Source of the DNA: Xylophilus sp. GW821-FHT01B05
GTDB lineage: Bacteria; Pseudomonadota; Gammaproteobacteria; Burkholderiales; Burkholderiaceae_C
DNA: 64,000 nt
Reading direction: 5' to 3'
NCBI GenBank assembly: GCA_038961845.1
Contig: CP152408.1
Span: 4,340,001-4,404,000, forward strand
Part shown: positions 36,492 through 45,268 of the stretch, piece by piece
Layout of the letters: every line of letters starts with the position of its first letter
Numbering within the stretch: the first letter of the stretch is position 1
Made by a program: the position numbers and the translations under genes
Notes under the pieces: generated by a model
The model's input: only the letters and a program-made list of their open reading frames with translations
Databases searched by the model: none
What the model was told of the DNA's origin: nothing

Positions 36492-39128
36492 CTAGCTGAC
36501 GATGCTCGCGTGAGCGTCTATCGAGTGGGTGAAATAGAGCGCACCAATCGCATCCGACAGCGTGAATGTCGCCTCGGTGCAATGCTGCAGCAGGGCATGC
36601 AGGCCCAACGCGCCCGGGGCTTCCGCATCGCCGTCCACCGTGCTGCACAGGCTGACCAGGTCCCACTTTTCCGGGTCAGGCACGGCCGGCAGCAGCGCGC
36701 CCAGTTCGCCCGGGCGCTGGCCGGCCAAACGCGTGAGGCGGCTGCGCAACTGCTGCGCCACCCAGCCAAGCGAGCGCGGGTTGTCACGGTCTATCACCAG
36801 CAGGTCCAGCAGCGCGGCCACGTCGCGCGTCTGCTGGTACTGGGCGTGGAAGGTGATGGTGCTGTCGAACAGCGCCAGCACGCCTTCAAAACCAGCGACG
36901 TCGTGCACGGCGCCGGTCTCGAAGGCCAGCGCCATGGCCTGCGACAGGAAGGACAGGCGCTCGATGTGCCGGCCCACGGACAGCAGGCGCCAGCCATCGT
37001 CGCGCGTCATGCGGTCGGTCTGGCCGCCGGTGATGGCGGCCAGGTGGCCGCTGGCGGCTTCGAGCAGGCGCAGCGCATCGACCGCCTGGTAGCCGTCGCC
37101 GGCTGCGTGCTCGGCGCTGCGGCGCAAGAATTCTTCTTCGGCGCGCACGATGATGGTCCAGTGCTCGTGCGCCATGCGCTCGCGCACGCCGGCCGCAGCC
37201 TGGCGCAGCGCCTGCAGGTTGAAGGCAACGCTGCCGCGCTCGGGCCGGCCCAGGCCGTCGATCAACGAGCGCTCGAACACCCGGCGCGCCTGCGTGGCGG
37301 CGGGCACGCTGGGCAGCACCAGCGCGTTGTCCTCGGCCATGGCCGAGATCCAGGCCAGCAGCGGCTGCGAGGACTGGTCGTCGCCGTTGAGCACTTGCAG
37401 CGCCAGGCGCGCCAGGCGCACCGTGTTCTCGGCGCGCTCGGTGTAGCGGCCGAGCCAGAACAGGTTCTCTGCCGCGCGGCTGGTGACCAGGCGCACACGC
37501 TGGGCCAGGGCCACGGGTGACAGCGTGGGCTGCAGCATCGTGGTCGGGTCGACATGGCCGGGCGCCAGCACCCAGACGTCGGCACTGCTGCCGCCGCGCT
37601 GCATCGAGGCGATGCCGCTGCCGGCGCCCGCCCCCGCCACACGCGCCATGCCGCCAGGCAGCACGCGCCAGCTGCCCGGGCCGTCTGACACCGCGAACAC
37701 GCGCAGCATGACCGAGCGCGGCGCAATGCCGCCGCTGCCATGGCTGCTGGAGGTAAGCGAGCGCCAGGTCGGCATCTGCGAGATCGGCAGTTGCGACTGC
37801 AGCGTGTGCTCGTCGCTGCGGCGCAGGATGCGGCCGGCCCATTCGTCGCGCTCGCGCCGGCTGAGCGTGTCGCCCAGCACCGAATCAAAGCTGTCGTGGT
37901 GCGGAGAGCTGGCATAGGTCGGCTTGACCACGCAGTCGCCCAGTTGCGGCAGCACCTCATCCAGCACGGCGCGCTCGCCGCACCACCAGGTGGGCAGCGC
38001 GGGCAGCGACAGCTCTTCGCCCAGCAGGTGCCGCGCCAGCGCCGGCAAAAAGCCCAGCAGCGCGGGCGACTCCAGAAAGGCCGAGCCCGGCGCATTGGCC
38101 ACCAGCAGGTTGCCCGCGCGCACCGCCTGCAGCAGGCCGGGCACGCCCAGGGTGGAGTCAGAGCGCAGCTCCAGCGGGTCCAGGAACTCGTCGTCCAGCC
38201 GCTTGAGCAGGCCGTGCACGGGCTTCAGGCCCTGCAGGGTCTTCAAGTAGAGCCGCTCGTCGCGCACCGTAAGGTCGCTGCCCTCGACCAGGGGCAGGCC
38301 CAGGTAGCGCGCCAGGTAGGCGTGCTCAAAATAGGTTTCGTTGTAGGGGCCGGGCGTGAGCAGCGCGATCAGCGCATCGTCACCGGCCGCGCTCATGCGC
38401 TTCAAGCCCGCCACCAGCGCGCTATAGGTGCCGGCCAGGCGCTGCACCTGCATGGCGTCGAAGGCCTCGGGGAACTGGCGCGATATGGCCAGGCGGTTCT
38501 CCAGCAGGTAGCCCAGGCCCGAAGGCGCCTGGGTGCGCTGCGACACCACCCACCAGTGGCCGTCGGGGCCGCGCGCCAGGTCAAAAGCGGCAATATGCAG
38601 AAAGGTGTCGCCGGGCGGCACGCTGCCATGCATCTCGCGCAGGTAGCCCGGGTTGCCCAGCACCAGCGCGGCCGGCAGCAGGCCGCTGGCCAGCAGGCGC
38701 TGCGGGCCGTAGACATCGGCCATGACGCGGTCCATCACGCGCACCCGCTGCAGCACGCCGGTTTCGATGCGCTGCCAGTCGTCGGGCGCCAGGATCAGCG
38801 GGAACAGGTCGACCGCCCAGGGGCGCTGCGGGCCGCTTTCGGCGTCGGCGTAGACGTTGTAGGTGACGCCGTTGTCATGGATCTGCCGGCGCAGCTCGGC
38901 CATGCGGCGGTCCAGGTCCTCGAAGCCGTCGGAGCCCAGGTGCTCGAAGAAGCGCGCCCAGTCCGGCGCCAGGCCGGCCTCGGCCGAGCCGCGCGCGGCA
39001 TGGCCGCGCAGCTCGTCGAAATGGCCGTGCGCAGCCGCAGCCGCCAGCGAGGCGGCCAGGCTGGCGGGGGGCTCGGCGTCAGTGCCTGAGAAGAGAGTGT
39101 TCAGTGTGCGCTCCACGGAACCCGCCAT
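36492..39128 (-). CDS. Fusion of circularly permuted ATP-grasp ligase and alpha-E domain
   Basis: An 878-residue two-domain protein. Residues about 60-540 are a circularly permuted type 2 ATP-grasp domain: QAPSGLGYLLENRLAISRQF, LTPGPYNETYFEHAYLARYL, RLDDEFLDPLELRSDSTLG and RVLPGGMARVAG. From about 575 to the end is an all-helical alpha-E domain beginning [20 protein letters not shown]. The predicted role is ATP-dependent amide bond formation on an unknown substrate. The stand-alone homologue at 45269 has a glycine-rich loop (GAGGYGM) after the VVK strand, whereas here the same place reads KPTYASSPHHDS. It lies between the DUF2126 protein and the small transglutaminase in one operon. Confidence 0.9.
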   Translation of the reverse strand: MAGSVERTLNTLFSGTDAEPPASLAASLAAAAAHGHFDELRGHAARGSAEAGLAPDWARFFEHLGSDGFEDLDRRMAELRRQIHDNGVTYNVYADAESGPQRPWAVDLFPLILAPDDWQRIETGVLQRVRVMDRVMADVYGPQRLLASGLLPAALVLGNPGYLREMHGSVPPGDTFLHIAAFDLARGPDGHWWVVSQRTQAPSGLGYLLENRLAISRQFPEAFDAMQVQRLAGTYSALVAGLKRMSAAGDDALIALLTPGPYNETYFEHAYLARYLGLPLVEGSDLTVRDERLYLKTLQGLKPVHGLLKRLDDEFLDPLELRSDSTLGVPGLLQAVRAGNLLVANAPGSAFLESPALLGFLPALARHLLGEELSLPALPTWWCGERAVLDEVLPQLGDCVVKPTYASSPHHDSFDSVLGDTLSRRERDEWAGRILRRSDEHTLQSQLPISQMPTWRSLTSSSHGSGGIAPRSVMLRVFAVSDGPGSWRVLPGGMARVAGAGAGSGIASMQRGGSSADVWVLAPGHVDPTTMLQPTLSPVALAQRVRLVTSRAAENLFWLGRYTERAENTVRLARLALQVLNGDDQSSQPLLAWISAMAEDNALVLPSVPAATQARRVFERSLIDGLGRPERGSVAFNLQALRQAAAGVRERMAHEHWTIIVRAEEEFLRRSAEHAAGDGYQAVDALRLLEAASGHLAAITGGQTDRMTRDDGWRLLSVGRHIERLSFLSQAMALAFETGAVHDVAGFEGVLALFDSTITFHAQYQQTRDVAALLDLLVIDRDNPRSLGWVAQQLRSRLTRLAGQRPGELGALLPAVPDPEKWDLVSLCSTVDGDAEAPGALGLHALLQHCTEATFTLSDAIGALYFTHSIDAHASIVS

Positions 39129-39161
39129 TGTCGCACCGGCGACGGCGGCGCTCAGTTCAGC

Positions 39162-42100
39162 TTATCGGCGCAAATCCAAAGTGAACGGAAACTCTTTGCT
39201 ACCCGCGACGCCGGTCGTCGCCTCTGGCACCTTCAGCGCGCCCGGGCTGTGGCCGGTACGGAAGAAGCGCGCCAGGCGCCGGCTTTCGGCCTCATTGGCA
39301 TTGACCGGCAGCGTGGTGTAGTTGCGGCCACCAGGATGTGCCACGTGGTAGACGCAGCCGCCCACCGAGCGCCCCAGGGCGATATCGACGATGTCGAAGG
39401 TCAGCGGCGCGTGCACGCCAATCGTCGGGTGCAGGGCGGAATACGGGTTCCAGGCCTTGTAGCGCACGCCAGCGATGTACTCGCCCTCGGTACCGGTGGG
39501 CTGCAGCGGCAGCGGCCGGCCGTTGACGGTGACCGTGTGGCGGTGCGGGTGCAGCCCGGTGACGCGCGCCTCGATGCGCTCCAGCGATGAATCCACGTAG
39601 CGCACGGTGCCGCCGCCGGCCACTTCCTCGCCCATCACATGCCAGGGCTCCAGCGCGGTGCGCAGCGACAGCTGCAGGCCCATGGCCTCGACCGAGCCAA
39701 TGCGCGGGAAGCGGAACTCCAGATGCGGCGCAAACCATTCGGCATCAAAGGCGTAGCCGGCCTGGCGCATTTCCTCGATCACGCCTTCCAGGTCTTCCTG
39801 CAGGAAAGCCGGCAGCATGAAGCGGTCGTGCAAGGTCGTGCCCCAGCGCGCCACCGGCGCCTGGTAGGGCTTCTTCCAGAAGCGTGCCACCAGCGCGCGC
39901 AGCAGCAGTTGCTGGGCAATGCTCATCTGCGGGTGCGGCGGCATCTCGAAAGCGCGCAACTCCAGCAGGCCCAGGCGGCCGGTGCTGGAATCGGGCGAGT
40001 ACAGCTTGTCGATGCAGAACTCGGCGCGGTGGGTGTTGCCGGTGATGTCGATCAGGATGTTGCGCAGCGTGCGGTCGACGATCCAGGGCGGCATCGCCTC
40101 GCCGTGCTCGGCGCGTGCTTTGGCGATCTGCTTCAGCGCGATTTCCAGCTCGTAGACCTGGTCGTTGCGCGCCTCGTCCACGCGCGGGGCCTGGCTGGTC
40201 GGGCCGATGAACATGCCGCTGAACACATAGCTGAGCGACGGGTGGTTGTGCCAGTAGTGGATCAGGCTGGCCAGCAGCTCGGGCTTGCGCAGGAAAGGGC
40301 TGTCGTCCGGCGTGGCGCCACCCATCACAAAGTGGTTGCCGCCGCCGGTGCCGGTGTGGCGGCCATCAGTCATGAACTTTTCTGCCGATAGGCGCGACTG
40401 GAAGGCTGCCTCGTAAAGAAACTCAGTGCCGTGCACCAGCTCGCGCCAGTTGTGCGCGGGCTGGATGTTGACCTCGATCACGCCTGGGTCGGGCGTGACC
40501 TGCAGCAGTTGCAGGCGCGGGTCGCGCGGCGGCGGGTAGCCTTCCAGTATCACCGGCAGGCCCAGCGCGGCGGCGGTTGCCTCAACGGCGGCCAGCAGCG
40601 AGAGGTAGTCTTCCAGGTGCGCCAACGGCGGCAAGAAGACGTAGAGCAGCCCGGTCTTCTTGCCCTCCTTGCGGGCCTTCTCGCGCGCGGCGGCTTCGGC
40701 CTCGGGGCCATTGGCCAGGGCCGGGTCGCGCACCTCCACACACAGCGCGGTGCGCGTGGTCCAGCTGGCGGATTCGAAGCGCTCGGGCTTGCGCGCGATG
40801 GCGCTGGCAGCAGGTGCTGGTGCGGCTTTGCCCGTGCCGGCCTTGGCGGCCAAGGGGCCGCGCGGCACGCTGGGGTCAACCTCGACCAAGTAGGGGATGT
40901 CTTCGTTGCGAATCCAGGGCAGCGCATCGAGCGGCAGGCGCAGGCCCATGGGCGAATCGCCCGGCACCAGGTGCAGCCGGCCGTCGCGGAAGTACCAGGG
41001 CCCGGTAGACCAGGCGGTGTCGAGCGAGGACACGGCCGGCGGTTGGCCGGGCTGGGGGCGCGGCGCATCCGGGCGCAGGCCGGCCTGCAGCGGCAGCAGC
41101 CAACCGGTGACGGCGTCCAGGCCGCGGTCAAACACGCGGCGCAGGCGCGCGCGCTCCAACTCGTCGCCCAGCTTGGCGTCAAACACATCGACGTTGACCG
41201 GCAGCTTGCGTTCGCGCCACAAGTAGTAGAGCGTGTCTTCGTAGCCGGGCTCGATAAAGGCGTCGGTCAGGCCCAGCTCCTGCGCCAGGCGGCGCGTGAA
41301 GCGCTCGGCGTCGGCGCTGCTGCAGTGCGTGGGGCTGCGTTCGTCGGCCAGCAGCGCCTGGTCTTGCCAGCAGGGCTTGCCGTCGGTGCGCCAGTAGATG
41401 CCCATGGCCCAGCGCGGCAGTTGCTCGCCCGGGTACCACTTGCCCTGGCCCACGTGCAGGAAGCCGCTGGGGGCGTACTCGGCTCGCAGCTTCTCGACCA
41501 GCGTGACCGCATGCGCGCGCTTGGTGGGGCCGAGCGCGGCGGTGTTCCATTCACCGGCGTCGCGGTTCTCGGTGGCGACAAAGGTGGGCTCGCCGCCCAT
41601 GGTCAGGCGCACGTCGCCGGCGATCAGCTCGCTCTCTACCTTGTCGCCCAAGGCCAGGATCTCGGCCCATTGCGCGTCGGTATAGGGGCGGGTGGCGCGC
41701 GGCGATTCGTAGAAGCGGGTGACCGTCATCTCGTGGCTGAACTCGGCCTCGGCCGAGGTCAGCAGCGCACCTTCGATCGGCGCGGCGCTCGACGGCGTGG
41801 GCGTGGCCGCCAGCGGAATATGGCCCTCGCCCGCCAGCAAGCCAGAAGTGGGATCGAGCCCGACCCAGCCGGCGCCGGGCAGGTAGACCTCGCACCATGC
41901 GTGCAGGTCGGTGAAATCGACCGTGGTGCCGCTCGGGCCATCCAGCGCCTTTACGTCCGGCACCAACTGGATCAGGTAGCCCGACACAAAGCGCGCGGCC
42001 AGCCCGCAGTGGCGCAGCAGGTGCACCAGCAGCCAGGTGGAATCGCGGCAGGAGCCGCAGGCGCGCTCCAGCGTCTCGTCGGGCGTTTGCACGCCGGGCT

Positions 42101-42587
42101 CCATGCGGATCAGGTAGCGCACGTCTTGCTGCACCATGCGGTTCACGTCCACCATGAAATCCATGGTGCCGCGCTTGCTGCGGTCGATGCGCTTCAGGTA
42201 GGCCGCCAGCAGCGGCGTGGCCGGCTCCACCGCCAGGTAGGGCGCCAGCTCCTGCGCCTGCGACTCGGTGTAGGCAAAGGGAAAGTGCTCGGCCTCGGGC
42301 TCCAGGAAGAAGTCAAACGGGTTGTAGACCGCCATCTCCACCACCAGGTCGACCGTGACCTTGAACTCGGTCACCTTCTCGGGCAGCACCAGGCGCGCCA
42401 GGTAGTTGGCAAACGGGTCTTGCTGCCAGTTGATGAAGTGCTGCGCCGGCTCGATCTGCAGCGAGTAGGACACCACATTGCTGCGGCAGTGCGGCGCCGG
42501 ACGCAGGCGTATCACCTGGGGGCCCAGCACAACGGGACGGTCGTAGCGGTAATGCGTGACGTGGTGCAGGGCTGCGTGAATGGACAT
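39162..42587 (-). CDS. Transglutaminase-like protein with DUF2126 putative amidoligase domain
   Basis: A 1141-residue protein. The N-terminal third is a transglutaminase module: MSIHAALHHVTHYRYDRPV, the Cys in ACGSCRDSTWLLVHLLRHCG, the His in DFTDLHAWCEVYLPG and the Asp in WVGLDPTSG. Residues from about 320 onward are DUF2126, described in Pfam as a putative amidoligase, with motifs MGGEPTFVATENRD, YPGEQLPRWAMGIYWR, TGTGGGNHFVMGGAT and ITGNTHRAEFCIDKLYSPDS. No signal peptide. It is the first gene of the operon; the ATG at 42587 is chosen because the domain starts there. It diverges from comEC across 88 bp. The substrate is unknown. Confidence 0.92.
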   Translation of the reverse strand: MSIHAALHHVTHYRYDRPVVLGPQVIRLRPAPHCRSNVVSYSLQIEPAQHFINWQQDPFANYLARLVLPEKVTEFKVTVDLVVEMAVYNPFDFFLEPEAEHFPFAYTESQAQELAPYLAVEPATPLLAAYLKRIDRSKRGTMDFMVDVNRMVQQDVRYLIRMEPGVQTPDETLERACGSCRDSTWLLVHLLRHCGLAARFVSGYLIQLVPDVKALDGPSGTTVDFTDLHAWCEVYLPGAGWVGLDPTSGLLAGEGHIPLAATPTPSSAAPIEGALLTSAEAEFSHEMTVTRFYESPRATRPYTDAQWAEILALGDKVESELIAGDVRLTMGGEPTFVATENRDAGEWNTAALGPTKRAHAVTLVEKLRAEYAPSGFLHVGQGKWYPGEQLPRWAMGIYWRTDGKPCWQDQALLADERSPTHCSSADAERFTRRLAQELGLTDAFIEPGYEDTLYYLWRERKLPVNVDVFDAKLGDELERARLRRVFDRGLDAVTGWLLPLQAGLRPDAPRPQPGQPPAVSSLDTAWSTGPWYFRDGRLHLVPGDSPMGLRLPLDALPWIRNEDIPYLVEVDPSVPRGPLAAKAGTGKAAPAPAASAIARKPERFESASWTTRTALCVEVRDPALANGPEAEAAAREKARKEGKKTGLLYVFLPPLAHLEDYLSLLAAVEATAAALGLPVILEGYPPPRDPRLQLLQVTPDPGVIEVNIQPAHNWRELVHGTEFLYEAAFQSRLSAEKFMTDGRHTGTGGGNHFVMGGATPDDSPFLRKPELLASLIHYWHNHPSLSYVFSGMFIGPTSQAPRVDEARNDQVYELEIALKQIAKARAEHGEAMPPWIVDRTLRNILIDITGNTHRAEFCIDKLYSPDSSTGRLGLLELRAFEMPPHPQMSIAQQLLLRALVARFWKKPYQAPVARWGTTLHDRFMLPAFLQEDLEGVIEEMRQAGYAFDAEWFAPHLEFRFPRIGSVEAMGLQLSLRTALEPWHVMGEEVAGGGTVRYVDSSLERIEARVTGLHPHRHTVTVNGRPLPLQPTGTEGEYIAGVRYKAWNPYSALHPTIGVHAPLTFDIVDIALGRSVGGCVYHVAHPGGRNYTTLPVNANEAESRRLARFFRTGHSPGALKVPEATTGVAGSKEFPFTLDLRR

Positions 42588-42675
42588 GCGCGGACTTTGT
42601 GAGGGAGGGCACACCCATACTAGCAAGAGGCAAGCCCGGGGCTGTGACAGCGGCCCACGCGTTTAGGATCCCGCC

Positions 42676-45192
42676 ATGTCCGCCCTCCCCCTTGGTGCTG
42701 GTGCCACGGCCGCGTCTGATGACGACGACGCGCCGCGCCGCGCGGGCTTTGCACCGGCGCTGGCGGGGCTGGTGGTGGGCACCGCGCTGCAATTGCTGCA
42801 GCCGGCGCTGTGGCCGATCTGGGTCTATGCCTTGCCAGCCATCGCCGGCCTGGCCGCGCTGGGGTTCCGCCGCATCCGCCGCCGTGGCGCGCTGGTGCTG
42901 GCCCTTGCGGCCTTGGCGCTGGGCTTTGGCGCCACCGGGCTGCGGGCCGCGCACTTTGCATCGCAGGCCCTGGCGCCAGAACTGGAAGGGCGCGAGCTGC
43001 TGCTGACCGGCACCATCGCCGCCATGCCGCAGCAAACCGCCACCGGCCTGCGGCTGCGCCTGGAGGTGGAATCGGCCACGCTGGAGGGCACGCCGGTGCG
43101 TGTGCCAGCGCTGGTGGACCTGGGGTGGTGGGGCCAGGGCGCGTTCTCGGGCGCCGACCCGCTGGCGATTCGGCAAAGCCTGCCGGCGCTGCGCGCGGGC
43201 GAGCAGTGGCGCCTGCCAGTGCGGCTGAAGGCGCCGCACGGCGCGCGCAACCCGCATGGTTTCGACTACGAACTCTGGGCCTGGGAGCAAGGCGTGCAGG
43301 CCACCGGCAATGTGCGCACCGGCAAGAGCGCCCCCGCGCCGGTGCGGCTGTCAGAAGGCTGGAGCCACCCGGTGGAGCGGGCCCGGCAGGCGGTGCGCGA
43401 TGCCATCTACGCGCGCCTGGCGCCCGAAGCCGCGCAGGCCCAGGAAGGCTTCGACGCCCGCCGCCGCGCCGCTGGCGTGGTGGCGGCGCTGGTCACCGGC
43501 GACCAGCGCGCCATCGACCGCGCCGACTGGGATGTGTTCCGCGCCACCGGCGTGGCGCACCTGGTCAGCATCTCTGGCTTGCACGTGACCATGTTCGCCT
43601 GGCTGGCCAGCGGCGTGGTGGGCTGGCTGTGGCGGCGCTCGGCGCGGCTGTGCCTGTGGTGGCCGGCGCAGCAGGCGGCCTTGTTGGGCGGCGTGCTGCT
43701 GGCCGCGGCCTATGCGCTGTTCAGCGGCGGCGGCTTGCCGGCGCAGCGCACCATCTGCATGTTGGCCGTGGTGGCGCTGCTGCGCTTCTCGGGCCGGCGC
43801 TGGCCCTGGCCGCAGGTCTGGCTGGCGGCCTGCGCGGCGGTGGTGGCGCTGGACCCATGGGCCCTGCTGCAAGCCGGCTTCTGGCTGAGCTTTGTCGCAG
43901 TAGGCGTGCTGTTTGCTACCAACTTCGTAGCTGGTATCCCAGGCAGTACCTGGGCTGGAGCCACTTTTCTTTCAAATTTCCAGATGCGCGCCGCGCAGGT
44001 GTTGCGCGAGCAGGCGGTGGTCACGCTGGCGTTGACGCCGCTCACGCTGCTGCTGTTTGGCCAGGCCTCGGTGGTCGGGTTGGCGGCCAATCTGCTGGCG
44101 ATCCCCTGGGTGACGCTGGTGGTCACACCGCTGGCCATGGCCGGCGTGCTGCTGCCGCCGCTGTGGGACGCCGCCGCGCTGGCGGTGCAGGCGATGGGCG
44201 CGGTGCTGGGCTGGATGGCGGCCTGGCCGCATGCCGTGCTGTCGCGCCCAACCGCGCCGCTCTGGGCTGCGGCAGCCGGTGTCTTTGGTGGCGCGCTGCT
44301 GTGCATGCGGCTGCCGCCGGCCCTGCGCTTGCTGGGCCTCGCGCCTTTGCTGCCGGCTCTGTTCTGGCAAGCGCCACGGCCGGCCGTGGGCGACTTCGAG
44401 TTGCTGGCCGCCGACATCGGCCAGGGCAACGCGGTGCTGGTGCGCACCGCCGGCCATGCGCTGCTGTACGACACCGGCCCCCGCTACTCGGCCGAAAGCG
44501 ATGCCGGCCACCGCGTGCTGGTGCCGCTGCTGCAGGCCATGGGCGAGACGCTGGATGCGGTGGTGGTCAGCCACCGCGACAACGACCATGCCGGCGGCGC
44601 CGCATCGGTGTTGGCGCAGCAGCCGCAGGCGGCGCTGATGAGCTCGGTGGAAGGCAGCCATCCGCTGCAGGCGCTGCGGCCCGTGCAGCGCTGCCTGGCC
44701 GGCCAGCAGTGGGAGTGGGATGGCGTGCGCTTCGAGTTCCTGCACCCGCAGCCGGCCGACTACACGCCGCAGGCGCGCAGCAATGCGCTGAGCTGCGTGC
44801 TGCGCATATCCAGCAACACCGCCAGCGCCCTGCTGGTGGGCGACATCGAGGCGGCGCAAGAAGCTGCACTGCTGCGCGCCAGCGCGCCGCTGTCGGCCGA
44901 CCTGCTGCTGGTGCCGCACCACGGCAGCAAGACCTCGTCCACCGCCGCCTTTTTGGATGCGGTGGCGCCGCGCTGGGCCCTGGTGCAGGCCGGCTACCGC
45001 AACCGCTTTGGCCACCCCGCGCCGGCCGTGGCGGCGCGCTATGCCACGCAGGGCGCCGACCTGGTCGCCAGCCCCGCCTGCGGCGCGGCGCGCTGGTCCA
45101 GCAGCGCGCCGGCCACCCTGCATTGCGAGCGCCAGACCGCGCGGCGCTACTGGCAGCACGAGCCACCGGCCACGCTGGTCGCAGCCGAGTAA
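42676..45192 (+). CDS. comEC: ComEC/Rec2 DNA-uptake channel protein
   Basis: An 838-residue protein that forms the inner-membrane channel for single-stranded DNA in natural transformation. It has an N-terminal OB-like DUF4131 region (LEGRELLLTGTIAAMPQQTA). The competence domain begins at VAALVTGDQRAIDRADWDVF and ATGVAHLVSISGLHVTMFAW, followed by many membrane segments. The C-terminal metallo-beta-lactamase domain has DIGQGNAVLVRTAGHALLYD, SHRDNDHAGGAASVLA and LLVPHHGSKTSS. Residues about 412-435 are encoded by an in-frame family B repeat, so this copy has an insertion in a loop of the membrane region. The gene separates the two ATP-grasp clusters. Confidence 0.93.
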   Translation: MSALPLGAGATAASDDDDAPRRAGFAPALAGLVVGTALQLLQPALWPIWVYALPAIAGLAALGFRRIRRRGALVLALAALALGFGATGLRAAHFASQALAPELEGRELLLTGTIAAMPQQTATGLRLRLEVESATLEGTPVRVPALVDLGWWGQGAFSGADPLAIRQSLPALRAGEQWRLPVRLKAPHGARNPHGFDYELWAWEQGVQATGNVRTGKSAPAPVRLSEGWSHPVERARQAVRDAIYARLAPEAAQAQEGFDARRRAAGVVAALVTGDQRAIDRADWDVFRATGVAHLVSISGLHVTMFAWLASGVVGWLWRRSARLCLWWPAQQAALLGGVLLAAAYALFSGGGLPAQRTICMLAVVALLRFSGRRWPWPQVWLAACAAVVALDPWALLQAGFWLSFVAVGVLFATNFVAGIPGSTWAGATFLSNFQMRAAQVLREQAVVTLALTPLTLLLFGQASVVGLAANLLAIPWVTLVVTPLAMAGVLLPPLWDAAALAVQAMGAVLGWMAAWPHAVLSRPTAPLWAAAAGVFGGALLCMRLPPALRLLGLAPLLPALFWQAPRPAVGDFELLAADIGQGNAVLVRTAGHALLYDTGPRYSAESDAGHRVLVPLLQAMGETLDAVVVSHRDNDHAGGAASVLAQQPQAALMSSVEGSHPLQALRPVQRCLAGQQWEWDGVRFEFLHPQPADYTPQARSNALSCVLRISSNTASALLVGDIEAAQEAALLRASAPLSADLLLVPHHGSKTSSTAAFLDAVAPRWALVQAGYRNRFGHPAPAVAARYATQGADLVASPACGAARWSSSAPATLHCERQTARRYWQHEPPATLVAAE
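43911..43981 (+). repeat. Repeat family B, copy 4, inside the comEC coding region
   Basis: TTTGCTACCAACTTCGTAGC, the stem CCCAGG-CAGTA-CCTGGG (43938-43954) and CCACTTTTCTTTCAAATTTC line up with the reverse complement of the copy at 51044. It is read through in frame, encoding FATNFVAGIPGSTWAGATFL and a few more residues. Confidence 0.7.
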
Positions 45193-45268
45193 ATCACCGC
45201 GCCAGCGCTGCATCTCGGAAATGCGGCCTGGAAATTGCTATCCTCCCTGGCCAGGAGATAGCCCCTTT

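Noticed and set aside
40431..42602. A 723-codon open frame on the plus strand
   Set aside because: It is antisense to the DUF2126/transglutaminase gene, which has an intact catalytic triad. The predicted peptide is low-complexity and matches nothing I recognise.
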